A program made the translations under genes and the position numbers. A stretch of 24,628 nucleotides of DNA from the NCBI GenBank assembly GCA_001313065.1, contig BBFD01000021.1, positions 1 to 24,628 of the forward strand. The letters run 5' to 3'. Below are positions 9,662 to 19,796 of this stretch, one piece after another; the first letter of the stretch is position 1, and the number at the start of each line of letters is the position of its first letter. This DNA comes from Silvimonas sp. JCM 19000 (lineage in GTDB: Bacteria > Pseudomonadota > Gammaproteobacteria > Burkholderiales > Chitinibacteraceae). The notes under the pieces are model-generated. The model saw only the letters and a program-made list of their open reading frames with translations, was not told the DNA's origin and searched no databases.

Positions 9662-11324
9662 CTAATTGCTGCTGCCGTTCGCTTGTTCCATCTTCTTCAT
9701 GGCACCGTCGATGGCTTTTTTTTCATGCTTAACGTGTCTGCGCCCTGGCTAGGCGGATATTCCTGCAAGCTCTTCAGATGTTCCGCCAGATACGGCACTG
9801 CAGCGGTGGGCGCCCAAAGTTTGGTGGCGACAAATTTGCGGCCCTCGTACTGGTACTCCTCGGAGTCAGGCGTGACCTTTTCCATCGGGTCCATCAGCAG
9901 GTTCACGATATACGGCACGCTGGGGAAGGCCTTTTCGTCAAACCACGAGCCATGATGTTTAACGCCGATGTGCATTTTCCAGGCGTCTACCCGTATCGCC
10001 ATCAAGTCGGTCTCGTCGTAATAAAAGATTTCGTGACGCGCGGATTTTTTCGGTTTTGCCGGTCCAGTAATCCAGGTTGTTGTAGCCATCCAGGTGCACC
10101 TTGTACTTGGTGCCATTCATGGAATAACCCTTTAACAGATCCTGTTTCAGGTTCGGCAAGCCGGCGGCAGCGGCCAGCGTGGCGTACAGATCTTCGTGGC
10201 TTTGAATGCCGTTGCCTTCACGCCCGGCGGGAATATGCCCCGGCCATTCGATCAGCATCGGTACGCGTAGCCCGCTTCCCACGTCGTGCCTTTCTCACCG
10301 CGAAACGGCGCGTAACCGCCGTCCGGAAAGAACATGAACTCATTGCCGTTATCGGTGCTGTAAATCACGATGGTGTTGTCGGCGATACCCAGATCCTTGA
10401 TTTTTTTGCAGAATCTTGCCGACCAGCTCGTCGTGTTCAAGCATGCGCGCTCGCACCACGTCTTCCTCAGCCCGGCCTTCGTCCACCGCCATTTGCGTGT
10501 ACTTGGGATTGGGATGCGACCAGACGTGGATCGCGGTCGAGTTGTACCAGAGGAAGAACGGCTTATCGCCTTTGCCGACGCGATCCATGTACTTCAGCGT
10601 TTCATCGGTCACCTCTTGATCGATGGTTTCCATGCGTTTGCGGGTGAGGGGGCCGGTGTCGACGATCTTCTGTTTACCCACCTTGCCAAACTTGGGGTCG
10701 ACCGTTGCATCGTCCGAGGTGGTGGCCCAGGTGTGCAGCACGCCCCGCGGGCCGTACTTGTCTTTGTAGGCCGGGTTTTTTCTGGCCCGGATAATCAAGT
10801 TCTTCGGGCTCTTCTTCCGCATTCAGGTGATAGAGGTTGCCAAACCATTCATCAAAGCCATGCACGGTGGGCAAAAAAATTCGTTGCGATCGCCCAAGTG
10901 GTTTTTTACCAAACTGGGCCGTGGCGTAACCCACCGATTTAAGGACTTCGGCAATCGACGGATCGCTTTTCTGGATGCCCCGGTTGGAGCCAGGAATGCC
11001 GATGGTGGTCATGCCGGTACGGATGGGCAGTTGCCCCATCACAAAGGCGGCACGACCGGCCGTACAACTGGGTTGACCGTAGTGGTCGGTAAAAAATCAT
11101 GCCGTTTTTGGCGATGGAGTCGATGTTAGGGGTTTGGCCCATCATGCCGTGGGTATAAGCGCCCACGTTCCACATGCCGATGTCGTCACCCCAGATCACC
11201 ACGATATTGGGTTTGCGCGCCGTATTGTCCGCGGCGCTGGCTGGCGCCATCACCCCTAAGCCACTAGCCCGACCAGCACGGCGGAGACCACCCCGCGTGC
11301 AAATTCCGGTATCAAGAACTTCAC
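9662..11324 (-). CDS. Secreted arylsulfatase, formylglycine (Cys) type (several frame breaks)
   Basis: Hydrolyses sulfate esters in the periplasm or outside the cell. GTG 11324 follows a good AAGGAGAG site. The signal peptide begins VKFLIPEF and ends near MAPASAADN. Rejoined length is about 550 residues. Family features in order: [14 protein letters not shown] (metal-binding Asp pair), the modification site [10 protein letters not shown] with the Cys converted to formylglycine, [38 protein letters not shown], and STDNGNE with the second metal site. The CTAGR form, rather than CxPSR, is known in this arylsulfatase subgroup. Frame breaks lie near 9720, 10046, 10265, 10399, 10782, 10875-10910, 11089 and 11255, mostly at A/T runs. 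The stop is TAG at 9662-9664. No formylglycine-generating enzyme is in the window. The neighbouring SdsA-type gene points to a shared role in sulfate-ester use. Confidence 0.88.
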
Positions 11325-11694
11325 GATCTACTCTCCTTATTGGATGCCAACAGGATTGCAAAGACGTGAGGACAGCGCGCATGGCGTGGCGCGTAATCCC
11401 CTGAGCTGCTGGCATATCTAAGCCGTTACCGGCTACGGGTTTGCTTTAGGTACAGCATGAGCGAGCGTTTGCTCTCAGCGGCGCAGGGATTACAAATCGC
11501 GCGTAGAAAGTTCAATGTGAATTGAATCTAGATTCTTACGATTTCGAAAGCAAGCAATCGGATCGAGTGGTTACAAAATAAACTGACAGCGGCAGATTAA
11601 AAGCGGGTGCAGTACGCAGCCCGGTAAATTCGGGGCCGCGGACCCACCCGCGCGTTCATTTTTTTGAGGCACTTGCTGGCGCGCCGGCCGCCGA
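11325..11694. other. Intergenic region between the two sulfatase genes
   Basis: 370 bases without a credible gene. The left end holds the arylsulfatase ribosome-binding site (CTCTCCTT on the plus strand near 11331-11338), and any arylsulfatase promoter must lie here. No convincing -35/-10 pair was found; TTGAAC and TGTAAT on the minus strand have too short a spacer. The right end contains the probable terminator of the alkylsulfatase gene. Confidence 0.5.
11596..11651 (-). terminator. Long hairpin with U-rich tail after the alkylsulfatase gene
   Basis: Reading the minus strand, GCGGGTG (11651-11645) pairs with CACCCGC (11609-11603). An inner stem pairs CGCGGCCCCG with CCGGGCTGCG around an AATTTA loop. 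TTTTAAT follows at once (11602-11596). It lies about 45 bases after the SdsA-type stop. Confidence 0.55.
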
Positions 11695-13663
11695 TCAAGG
11701 CTCGGCAATCGTGAACCAGAAATCAAACTTGTCGAAGTTGCCAAGCATGTCTTTGAATTTGGCGGCGTCACCTTCAATTTTGACGTCTCCGCTCTCGGCC
11801 AGATTGCCTAATTTAAGCTTGCCCAAAGCGATGTCATCCAGCGTGCTGCGGTTTAAGGTGACGGTGCCATCCGCTTTGTCGAGCTGTTTGTCTTTGCTGT
11901 AGTTCATCACGCCGTTTTTTAACCGTGAGCACGTATTTGGCATTGATGTCCGGAAAGACCAGATTGTACGAATACGCCTTGGCGCCCGCGCGCGGCCCAT
12001 TCAGGTGGATGGCCAGAAAATCAAGGAACATATCGGTGGTCATGCCCTTGATGATGTCGGGTGAGCTGGTGTTTGGCGTAGCCATTTTCTTGACGCCACC
12101 ACGCAATTCTTGCGCGCCGGACAGATAGAAATTGCGCGCCGGCCCAGATTCGGCCTGATAGCCAATTGCTCCAGTGCATCCGCTTCAATATTGCGGGCGG
12201 CCTGATTTTTTTGGGTTCGGCAAATACCACCTTGTTGGCCACGGTGGCGGCCCAGCGGTATTCGCCTGCGGCATAGGCTTTTTTTAGCCGTGGCGATCAT
12301 CTTGTCAGCCCCGACCATCTCAACATATTTCTTCGCTTCTTCGGTCGGCGGCAACGGGTTGAAATTAGCCGGATTGGCATCCCAGAAGCCAGATACAACT
12401 GGTAGGTGGCGCGGACGTTGTGCTTTAGATCGCCATAGTAGCCACGGTTGTAAAACTCTTTGGCCAGACTATCCGGCAGCACAAATTGCTCGGCAATCTC
12501 GTTCATGGTCAGGCCTGATTGGCCATGCGCAGGGTCTGGTCATTGATGTATTTGTAGAGATCTCGCTGTTTTTCCAGATGCTCTACCACGTGCTCATTAC
12601 CCCATTGCGGCCAGTGGTGGCTACCAAATGAGACCACTGCATCTTTACCCCACAAATCTATGGTTTGATCGAGCGTGCTGGCCCATTTCTGCGCACTGCG
12701 TACTTTGGCGCCACGTAACGTCAGGATGTTGTGCAGCGTGTGATTGGCGTCTTCCGCCAGGTCTATGGCCTTGAATTGCGGAAAATAAAACAGCATTTCG
12801 GCCGGCGCCTCGGTGCCCGGCGCCATCTGGAATACGACATCCACGCCATCTACGTTAAGCGTCTCACCGGTTTTCTCGATCAGCTTGCTCGGTTCAAACA
12901 GCGTGATCGTCCCTGCCGCCGTGGTCAGCCCAAGGCCGCCGCCCACATTGCCTTCCGGATTTTTGGGCAGCAGGTTGCCATACATATACGACGCGCGTCG
13001 GCTCATCACGTTGCCGGCAAACACGTTTTCGCTGACCGCTTCTTCCATAAAGCCTTCCGGCGCAATCACCGGCACCTTGCCCGCCTTGACATCTTTTTCA
13101 TCGACGATGGCGCGGATACCGGCAAAGTGATCGACATGCGAATGCGTAAAGATCACGCCAGACACCGGCAGCTTCTCGACCTTGCTATTCACCAGATCCA
13201 GTGCGGCCTTGGCGGTCTCGGTCGAGGTCAACGGATCAACCACCACCCAACCGGTTTTGCCGCGGATAAACGTCATATTGGCCAGGTCAATATTGCGCAC
13301 CTGGTAAATTCCATCTACCACTTTGAACAGGCCCCGAATGGCGAGCAATTGCGATTGGCGCCATAAGCTGGGATTAACCGATTCGGGGGCAGGGCCCTGC
13401 TTTTTTTAAGAAAGTCATACGCGGAAAGATCAATGACGGTATTGCCACTGGCGCCCTTGATCAGCGGGCTGGGCAAATCAGCGATAAAGCCGTGGCGGGC
13501 GTCGTCAAAATCCTGAGTGTTTGAAAAAGGCAAATATTGCGCTACGGCGTCGTTGGCTTTGCGCGTCGCGTCGGTCGGCGGGTTGGGGCCGGCAGCAAAT
13601 GTCTGGGCCCATAACAGCGCAGATAACACGGCGAGCGAGATTTTTTTTAGGTGCGGCGGTCAT
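11695..13663 (-). CDS. SdsA-type secreted zinc alkylsulfatase (MBL fold; several frame breaks)
   Basis: Cleaves primary alkyl sulfates such as SDS to alcohol and sulfate. About 655 residues rejoined, the normal SdsA1 length. ATG 13663 has GGAGA upstream; the signal peptide (ISLAVLSALLWAQTFAAG) appears once the A8 run at 13641-13648 is read as seven. The MBL domain shows the zinc-binding THSHVDHFAGI, the downstream Glu ligands in APGTEAPAEMLFYFP and AEDANHTLHNI, and GSHHWPQWGNE. The dimerisation domain follows (YNRGYYGDLKHNVRATYQLYL, EAKKYVEMVGADKM), then a C-terminal SCP2-like domain (VFPDINAKYVLTVKNGV..Y). Further breaks lie near 11919, 12145, 12212, 12283, 12390, 12510 and 13402. It faces away from the outer-membrane barrel gene and is followed by its own terminator-like hairpin. 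Confidence 0.9.
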
Positions 13664-13979
13664 CACAATTCTCCACATGGTTTTCGGCAATCTCATGACG
13701 ACGGAACCCCAAAACACGTCAGAAAAAAAGACAGCTATAGTGATTTCACCGTCAAGTATCGTAAACCTTAGCCTATAAAATTTGTACGTGCCTGACCTAC
13801 AAGCCAGCCCATTTGTACACGGCAATCGAGGGGGCAACGCCCACCTACTCAGACGGTTTTGATCACGCCCACGCCGCGCGCGTGGTTTTGCAGGACTGAG
13901 CCATGCATGCGCTTCCCAACCTATTGCAGCGTCGGACGCTCGTTATCGAAACCGCCGTTGTTTGCCAGAGCATCGCAGC
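13664..13979. other. Divergent intergenic region between alkylsulfatase and beta-barrel genes
   Basis: 316 bases with no supported gene. The left end carries the GGAGA ribosome-binding site of the alkylsulfatase (minus strand). The middle is the most A/T-rich part and contains TATAAA at 13774-13779, which could be a plus-strand -10 box for the barrel gene. I could not place a matching -35. Confidence 0.4.
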
Positions 13980-14942
13980 ATGAGGGGACGTTTCAACTTT
14001 GGGTCGCGGTGGCTTGCCGCAGCGTGCGTGTATGGCATCGTGGGCCACGTTTACGCTGAACCCGGCAACTTCCGCGTACAAAATCGCGACTTGCAGCGCA
14101 CCGCCAACGGCGTGGTGGCGCTGATCGGTTACGCCGTCGTGCCCGACGTCACCACGAGTTCGCTCTCGATCAAGGACGGCGCATCCGGCAACCCGGGACT
14201 CTGGTCCACGCAACTGGGTGGCGGCGATTCAATCAGCAAATCGTTTCCTCTGTACCTCGAAGGCCTGATCGCTTACACACGCTACGATCCCACCTTTGTG
14301 GCCACCGATGGCGTACAGGATCGCAGCTTGCCCCTGCGCTGGAATACCGTGAATGCCAGTGGCGGTATCGGCTGGGATTTTCCGCTGACCGACAAGCTGA
14401 AACTGCGACCGATTTTTAATATCGCGCTAGGCAAAGTGGCCAGCGATGTGCGCGCGGCGGGCTGGGTCATCGATCGCAAGACCAACCGGGACCTGGAGTT
14501 TGTCGATGGTGGCACGCTGAATGCGTATGGGCTCGGCGGCTCGATCATGCTGGATTACGAGGACTACACCCCCGAGCGAGAAATCGATATGGAACTGCGC
14601 TATTCCAATATTGATTTACGCAGTTATGGAGGATCGGATGATGCGGTCACCGGTAGCGCTGATTCGCAAAGTCTGGGCTTGTGGTATCGCTACCGCGCCC
14701 CGACGGGGCTGACTGCCCTGGACCGTCCGGTGCGCTATGTGCTTGAGCTGGCGCATACCGAATACATCGGCCAGTTGCGCGGCGCGTTGGGGTTTAACTA
14801 CCTGACCTCGATCGGCGTCGGCATGGAACTGGATTCAAGCAAATATCACGTGGTAATCACCCGTACCCGGCTGGTGGCGCGTTATCTGTTTGGCAATCAC
14901 GTGTCGGGGGTTTCATTGGGCCTGGCGGTCAGTTTTTTTTGA
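13980..14942 (+). CDS. Outer-membrane beta-barrel protein (solitary autotransporter-barrel-like)
   Basis: About 320 residues, in frame. A signal peptide (WLAAACVYGIVGHVYA) ends near residue 25. No passenger domain follows; instead there are alternating hydrophobic/polar strands typical of a barrel: FPLYLEGLIAYTRYDP, ASGGIGWDFPLTDKLKLRP, EIDMELRYSNIDLRSYGG, SQSLGLWYRYRAPTG, VRYVLELAHTEYIG. The protein ends in SFF, the C-terminal aromatic expected for BAM-dependent insertion. The pattern suggests the 'solitary outer-membrane autotransporter beta-barrel' group, but this is by resemblance. The start at ATG 13980 is preferred over TTG 13962 because the signal is complete; no strong ribosome-binding site is seen. 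The next gene starts 32 bases downstream, so the two are probably co-transcribed. Confidence 0.75.
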   Translation: MRGRFNFGSRWLAAACVYGIVGHVYAEPGNFRVQNRDLQRTANGVVALIGYAVVPDVTTSSLSIKDGASGNPGLWSTQLGGGDSISKSFPLYLEGLIAYTRYDPTFVATDGVQDRSLPLRWNTVNASGGIGWDFPLTDKLKLRPIFNIALGKVASDVRAAGWVIDRKTNRDLEFVDGGTLNAYGLGGSIMLDYEDYTPEREIDMELRYSNIDLRSYGGSDDAVTGSADSQSLGLWYRYRAPTGLTALDRPVRYVLELAHTEYIGQLRGALGFNYLTSIGVGMELDSSKYHVVITRTRLVARYLFGNHVSGVSLGLAVSFF

Positions 14943-14974
14943 AACGCTGCGCTCGCTAACAAGGCAGAAACATC

Positions 14975-16197
14975 ATGACGTTGGCAGCAACGGATGCAGA
15001 CGGACTGGGCGCTCCTTATCCCGATCTGGCGGATGTCGAATTGTCACTGGTGCGCGATGACGCCGCGTATCGCGTGCAGCGCCAGATCGGCTTGATACCG
15101 GCCACCGGCATGGGCGTGCGCCGACGCGCCTTCATCTTTGCCATGGTGGCGTGGTTGCCTTGATGCTGTGGGCCGCCGCAACGGGCCAGCCGTGGAGTTA
15201 CACGCATGAGGACGGCGTGTTGGCGCACTTTGGCGTGCACGTGCGCTGCCTGGTGGCGATTCCGCTGTTTGTGGTGGCCGAACATATTGCGCAGAGCCTG
15301 ATGCCGCCGGTGTTCCGCTATTTCGTCAAATCGGGCCTGGTGCCGTTGCAGGATTTGCCGGCATTCAGCGAAATGCTGGCCGGCGTGGTGCGGCTGCGGG
15401 ACAACGTACTGCCTTGGGTGTTGATACTGGGGCTGGTATTAGCCACCGCCACGGCGGGTGCCATATTCCATCAATACATCGACATGGGTTGGCCCGGCGC
15501 GACCAGCGAAGCAGGCTGAACTTTGGCGCGTGGTGGCTGGTGCTGGTGGTGCGCCCGCTGTTTACCATGCTGTTGCTGGCCTGGCTGTGGCGCGCGCTGA
15601 TGGTGTTGCTGCTGTTTGCCAGGCTGGCGCGGTTTCCGCTCAAACTGGTGCCCACCCATCCTGATCATCGCGCCGGGCTGGCGTTTTTGCAGCGACTGGC
15701 GCTGATTTTCAGCCCGGTGACGTTTGCCATTTCGGCGGTCATTGCCGCCTCGTTTGCGCACGAAGTGGTCTACCACAACGTGGCGGTCGGCAGCATTAAA
15801 GGCGAGATGCTGACGACTGCAATACTGGTGTCGGCGGTGTTCATCATTCCGTTTTTTGCCGATGGCCTTGTTGCTGGCCAAATCGCGTCGCCTGGCCATC
15901 CGTGAATACGGCATTCTGGTGTCGCGGCACAACCGGCTGGTGCATCGGCGCTGGATTAACGGCGAGGACATCACGGCAGAGATCGGCAGTCCCGACTTGC
16001 TGGATGCGCCAGAGCTGGGCCCGGTGGCCGATGTGCAGACGCTGTATGACGCCGTGCGGCAAATGCGCAAATCCGTGCTGGGCAAGCAAGGATTTGCCGC
16101 GATCATTTTGCCAACGTGCATTCCGTTGCTGGTGGTGATGTCGCTGCAATTGCCGATCAAGGACGTGCTGGCAAAAGTGTTGAAAGCGTTGGTCTGA
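14975..16197 (+). CDS. Polytopic inner-membrane protein, unrecognised (three frame breaks)
   Basis: About 405 residues rejoined. The N-terminal 45 residues are soluble and acidic (YPDLADVELSLVRDDAAYRVQRQIGL). At least six hydrophobic segments follow: FIFAMVGVVALMLWAAA, CLVAIPLFVVAEHIAQSL, VLPWVLILGLVLATATAG, FGAWWLVLVVRPLFTMLLL, FSPVTFAISAVIAASF, ILVSAVFIIPFLPMALLLA. A soluble charged region comes next (EYGILVSRHNRLVHRRWI...LLDAPELGPVADVQTLYDAVRQMRKS), then one last helix. Breaks lie near 15150 and 15508 (one base missing each) and at the T6 run at 15852-15857 (one T too many). I do not recognise the family. AAGG lies 9-12 bases before ATG 14975. It sits directly after the barrel gene on the same strand, which hints at a shared role but does not define it. 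Confidence 0.7.
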
Positions 16198-16212
16198 ACC
16201 ATGGATGCCGCC

Positions 16213-16243
16213 GCGCACCGGCAAGCTTCTTTTGCCGGCGCGC
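16213..16243. terminator. Strong 12-bp hairpin between convergent genes
   Basis: GCGCACCGGCAA (16213-16224) and TTGCCGGCGCGC (16232-16243) form a stem with a single mismatch around a seven-base loop. It sits between the convergent ends of the membrane protein gene and the DUF2252 gene, where a shared terminator is expected. There is no U tail on either side, so the terminator reading rests on position and stem strength. Confidence 0.45.
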
Positions 16244-16252
16244 AGCGTGGCG

Positions 16253-17673
16253 TTAGACCGAGAAATCCGCCGCGTAATCGGCGTCGGTGCGGGCTTTTAA
16301 TTTGCCACTGCGGCAGGCTTGGGCAAACACCTGGTAATCGCGTTCGACCTGGTCGGCGTAGTCGGTCGAATAGCGGGCGAGGGCGGCGGCAAAGCGGTCG
16401 CTTTCGCCGATATAGCCGCTAATTTCCGGGGCCAGGCCGCTGGCCCGCGCGTGCGCCCGCGCCAATACCCAGCCGCAAATCCGGCCGTAGCCTTGCAGAC
16501 GCGTGGCATCCATCAACTCCACCTCGGCCGAGACCTTCATATCGCGCAACTGGCGCACAAAAAAAGTGCCGCCCGGATGGCCCGGTCGACCAGCCCAGAA
16601 ACAGATCGCTGGAAGCCTGCATCAGGCGTTGGCCCTCGACCACGCGCCGACCTTCATGCTGAAAACCACTGCGTTCTTTAACAAACTTTGCCAGTACAGA
16701 AGGGCGCGCCTCTTTGATTTGCAAGAATAGCGGCTGATGCTGACTATCCATCATCAAGGCAATCAAGCAACGCGTACCGACACTGCCCACACCCACCACC
16801 TTGAAGGCAACGTCTTGCACGGTAAATCGCTCCAGCAATTTGCGATGGCTGCCGGACAAGGTGCCCAGATATTCTTTGCGCAAACGCTCCAGCAAGGCCT
16901 CGCCGCTGCCCAGCACCATCCAGTCGTCGTCGGCATCAAACAGCGTGGTATTGCCGTGGATATGAAACACGGCAGGCGGCGTATCGCGGATTTTCCAGGC
17001 ACCGTCAGCCTGGCCCGCCAGCTTGGGCAGCAACTCGGCCGAAGTGCGCTTGCCTGCTTTTTCGATGCCGCTGCGTACCATTTTTTTTGCCGGTGTCCGT
17101 GCGCGCACTTTCAACCAGCCGCTCAAACGTAATGCGCTCGTACCAGATATCGAGCACGCCCATTTGCGCATATTTGGCCATGTTTTCTTGATAGCTGACG
17201 GCGGCTTCAAACGCGGCTTCTCGCGCATTGCGCTCGCCATGGCCCAAGTGCCGTGCGGCGACGGCAAGACTGGCCGTGAGCCGTTTTAAATCCCATTCCC
17301 ATGGGCCGGGATGGGTTTCATCAAAGTCATTCAAATCGAAGATCAGATTGCGCTCGGGCGTGGCAAAGCCGCCAAAGTTGGATAGATGCGCATCGCCGCA
17401 AATCTGCAAATGCAATTGGCTATCCGGCGTACCCGCCAGATCGTGCGCCTGGATAATGGCGCTGCCGCGATAAAACGTAAACGGTGAAACCAGCATGCGC
17501 GCATAACGCAGCGGCACCAGTTTTTCCACTCGACCTTCACTATTGCTTTTAAGCAGTTCAATCACGTCACGCCGCGTGTTGCCGGTATGGGTGTGGCTGG
17601 ATCGTTTGATGGTTTGCCGAATTGAACGACCGAATTCAAAACGATCAAGTACCGGCGAAGTATCGCTAAGCAT
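16253..17673 (-). CDS. DUF2252 family protein (about two frame breaks)
   Basis: About 473 residues, normal for DUF2252. Family signatures read in order: RYARMLVSPFTFYRGSAII, then ICGDAHLSNFGGFATPERNLIFDLNDFDET, then PGPWEWDLKRLTASLAVAAR, then the C-terminal GVGSVGTRCLI, FLQIKEA and RQLRDMK. The GDAHLSNFG and LIFDLNDFD segments resemble the catalytic and metal loops of kinase-like (aminoglycoside-phosphotransferase-type) folds, but no reaction is established for the family. Breaks lie at the A8 run (plus T8, near 17082-17089; seven restores frame) and near 16558-16565. The start ATG 17673 has AAAGG nine to ten bases upstream. It is transcribed away from the tiny lysine-rich protein gene. Confidence 0.82.
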
Positions 17674-17811
17674 GGCGTTTAACCTTTTGATTTTGAAAAG
17701 AGGCGTTCTCGGTATAGGCGTAGCCACGCTACTGCGCCAGTAGCAATTGCTTTGGGCGTTAACAGCCTCGCGACGCGAAGAGGGCGCTCGCGCTGGCATC
17801 TACCTATCGTC

Positions 17812-17840
17812 TTGTCTGCGGCATTTTTTATGACTAAAGT
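17812..17840 (+). promoter_or_regulatory. Possible sigma-70 promoter for the small lysine-rich protein gene
   Basis: TTGTCT (17812-17817) and TAAAGT (17835-17840) are separated by 17 bases, about 40 bases before ATG 17881. Each hexamer matches four of six consensus positions. This is a weak call on motif spacing alone. Confidence 0.35.
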
Positions 17841-17880
17841 TAAAGCGCAAACCGCACCCAATCTGACTGGAGCACACCCC

Positions 17881-18050
17881 ATGAAATATCTGATCGCCGC
17901 CGCTGTCGCTTTCTGCTTTGCAGGCGTTTCGTTTGCCGATGAAATGCCGGAGAAGGCCACCCCGGACTCCGTTCAAAAAAACGCAAAAAACAGCGCACCA
18001 AACACAAGAAAACCAAAACGCCGGCCGCTTCGGCTGCAGCCAGCAATTAA
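17881..18050 (+). CDS. Tiny exported lysine-rich protein (one frame break)
   Basis: About 56 residues once the A7 run at 17975-17981 is adjusted (one more or two fewer A). A clean signal peptide (KYLIAAAVAFCFAGVSFA) precedes a short mature part. That part begins DEMPEKATPDS, becomes very basic (KRKKQRTKHKKTKTP) and ends in AASAAASN. Without the correction the frame would run into sequence resembling no protein. GGAG lies eight bases before the ATG, supporting the start. It resembles the small, poorly described basic periplasmic proteins seen in many Proteobacteria; the function is unknown. It lies about 90 bases before the DUF4239-like gene on the same strand. Confidence 0.6.
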
Positions 18051-18143
18051 TTGCATCGCCATGCACCGGGTTCTTGACGGGCCTGGTGCCATTACGCCGA
18101 TTACCTTCCGGAATTTCCAGATCACTCAAGCTGTGAACAGGCC

Positions 18144-18910
18144 ATGACTACGCTCATCGATCATCCGATTGTGTTCTTTGTTGTGGCACTCCTGGCATGA
18201 TGCTGACCGCATTTATTGGCGAACGCTTTTCGCGCCGCGCCAGACTGGCGGACGAAGACGCCCGCACTGACTTTGGTACGGTGCAATCCGCGTCATTGAC
18301 TTTGCTCGCCTTGATTATTGGATTCAGTTTATCGATGGCGGTGGGGCGTTATGACCAGCGCAAGAATTATGAAGAAGAAGAGGCCAATGCCATCGGTACG
18401 GAATACATCCGCGCTGATTTATTGTCTGCCCCGCAAGCCGAGCAAATGCGCACTGCGCTAAAGCAATATCTGCAGCAACGCATTCTGTTTTATACCGAGC
18501 GCGACGACGCAGCGCTTGCCGGCATCGATCAGCAAACGGCCAGACTGCAAGACGCGATCTGGCAAGCCGCGCGTGAAGGCGTCAAATCCGGTCCCAACCC
18601 GGTGTCCGCGCTCGCAGTGGCGGGCGCCAACGACGTCATCAACACCCAAGGCTATACGCAAGCCGCATGGTGGAATCGCATCCCCCGTGCCGCGTGGGCA
18701 TTGATGATTTTGCTGGGCTTGTTTTGCAGCTTTCTGGTGGGCTACGGCGCACGTGGCAGCAAGGCCAAAGGCTGGCTGCTGGCCGTGATGCCGTTGACGG
18801 TGGCGTTGTCATTTATGCTGATCGCCGATATCGATAGTCCTCGCGCGGGGATTATCCGGGTGGTGCCGCAGAATCTGCATAGCCTGGCAGCTTCGCTGCA
18901 CACCTCGTAA
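18144..18910 (+). CDS. DUF4239-like inner-membrane protein (one frame break)
   Basis: About 255 residues. The first helix (HPIVFFVVALL) is encoded from ATG 18144; one base is missing near 18195, where the frame shifts into MMLTAFIGERF. The second helix (TLLALIIGFSLSMAVGRYDQR) is followed by EEEEANAIGTEYIRADLL and LKQYLQQRILFY, the pattern typical of DUF4239/bestrophin-like proteins. Two further helices lie near the C-terminus (AAWALMILLGLFCSFLVGYG and GWLLAVMPLTVALSFMLIADID). The function of the family is not established; a channel-like role has been suggested only by distant resemblance to bestrophins. It is convergent with the TMEM175-like gene. Confidence 0.75.
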
Positions 18911-19208
18911 CAACTCCCGAGCATCGCCATCCCCAGGCGTCCATGGGTCTTAGTGAACCCGACGCAGGGCAGGCATCCCGGTAAAGGGCCGACACCAATC
19001 CGCAGACCCGGCGGCTTAATCCAAACCGTGCAAAGCCGAGTGCCATTCCGATAGCTGGGCGGATAGCTGCGAACGAAATGTCTATCGGAACATCCTTAAC
19101 TTTACATAATATACATTATAGGTAGTTATACGCATCTTGATCAGCCAGTGCATCCCGAGCCTGGCCTCCATGTTGCCAGGCAACTGCCCGCCGCATAAGG
19201 CACAACAT
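18911..19208. other. Gap between convergent genes, with a 9-bp inverted repeat
   Basis: 298 bases with no supported gene. TTCCGATAG at 19046-19054 and CTATCGGAA at 19082-19090 are perfect inverted copies 27 bases apart. A second, shorter palindrome (ATAAT...ATTAT, 19106-19119) sits in a locally very A/T-rich patch. Neither is a classic terminator. Confidence 0.4.
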
Positions 19209-19796
19209 TCACGCTGCGTTGTGTTCTTCCAGGATTTTCTCAATCCGACGGTCCGGCACCAGCCACCAGGCTGCCGCGCCGACGTAACACAGCACCGATC
19301 CCAGCGGCCAGAAAAAACGCCAGCACGATGCCGCAAACATAAATCCCTACCGAAACTTTGCCTTTGACGTCACAACGCACTGCGCGGGCCAGGGTGGATT
19401 GTTGGCCATGCACGCGGATCAAGACCTGGGTCAGGATGAAATAGGCGATCGCGCACATGGCCAGCACAAAACCATAGCTGGCCAGCGGCCATGCCGCCAT
19501 TTCGCTTTCATCCACCCAGCGCGTTACTGCGGGCAACAGCGACAGCCAGAATAGCAAATGTAGATTGGCCCACAGCACAGCGCCGGTGACGGTTTTGGCG
19601 GTGTGGAACAGATGGTGATGGTTATTCCAGTAAATGCCGACATACATAAAGCTCAGCACATAGGCCAGAAACACCGGAATTAGCGAGCGCAGTGCCGCCA
19701 GGTCGAAGCCATGTGGCGAGTGCAGTTCCAGCACCATGATCGTAATGATGATGCAATTACGCCATCGCTGAATGCTTCCAGTCTGCCTTTACCCAT
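19209..19796 (-). CDS. TMEM175-family (DUF1211) integral membrane channel protein (two frame breaks)
   Basis: About 195 residues, usual for bacterial TMEM175 homologues, which form potassium-permeable channels. The signature RLEAFSDGVIA is at the N-terminus, followed by IITIMVLELHSP. Further helices include LIPVFLAYVLSFMYVGIYWNNHHHLFH, GAVLWANLHLLFWLSLLPAV and YGFVLAMCAIAYFILTQVLI. The C-terminus reads LAFFWPLGSVLCYVGAAAWWLVPDRRIE, with the conserved PDRRIE ending. Breaks lie near 19757 (one base missing) and at the T6 run near 19311-19316 (one too many). Start ATG 19796 is set by the conserved N-terminus; no strong ribosome-binding site is seen. Confidence 0.85.

Noticed and set aside
9662..13663. 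Sulfatase genes as decayed pseudogenes
   Set aside because: All active-site motifs and the full length are kept; the breaks are at homopolymers only, as in the housekeeping-type adhE.
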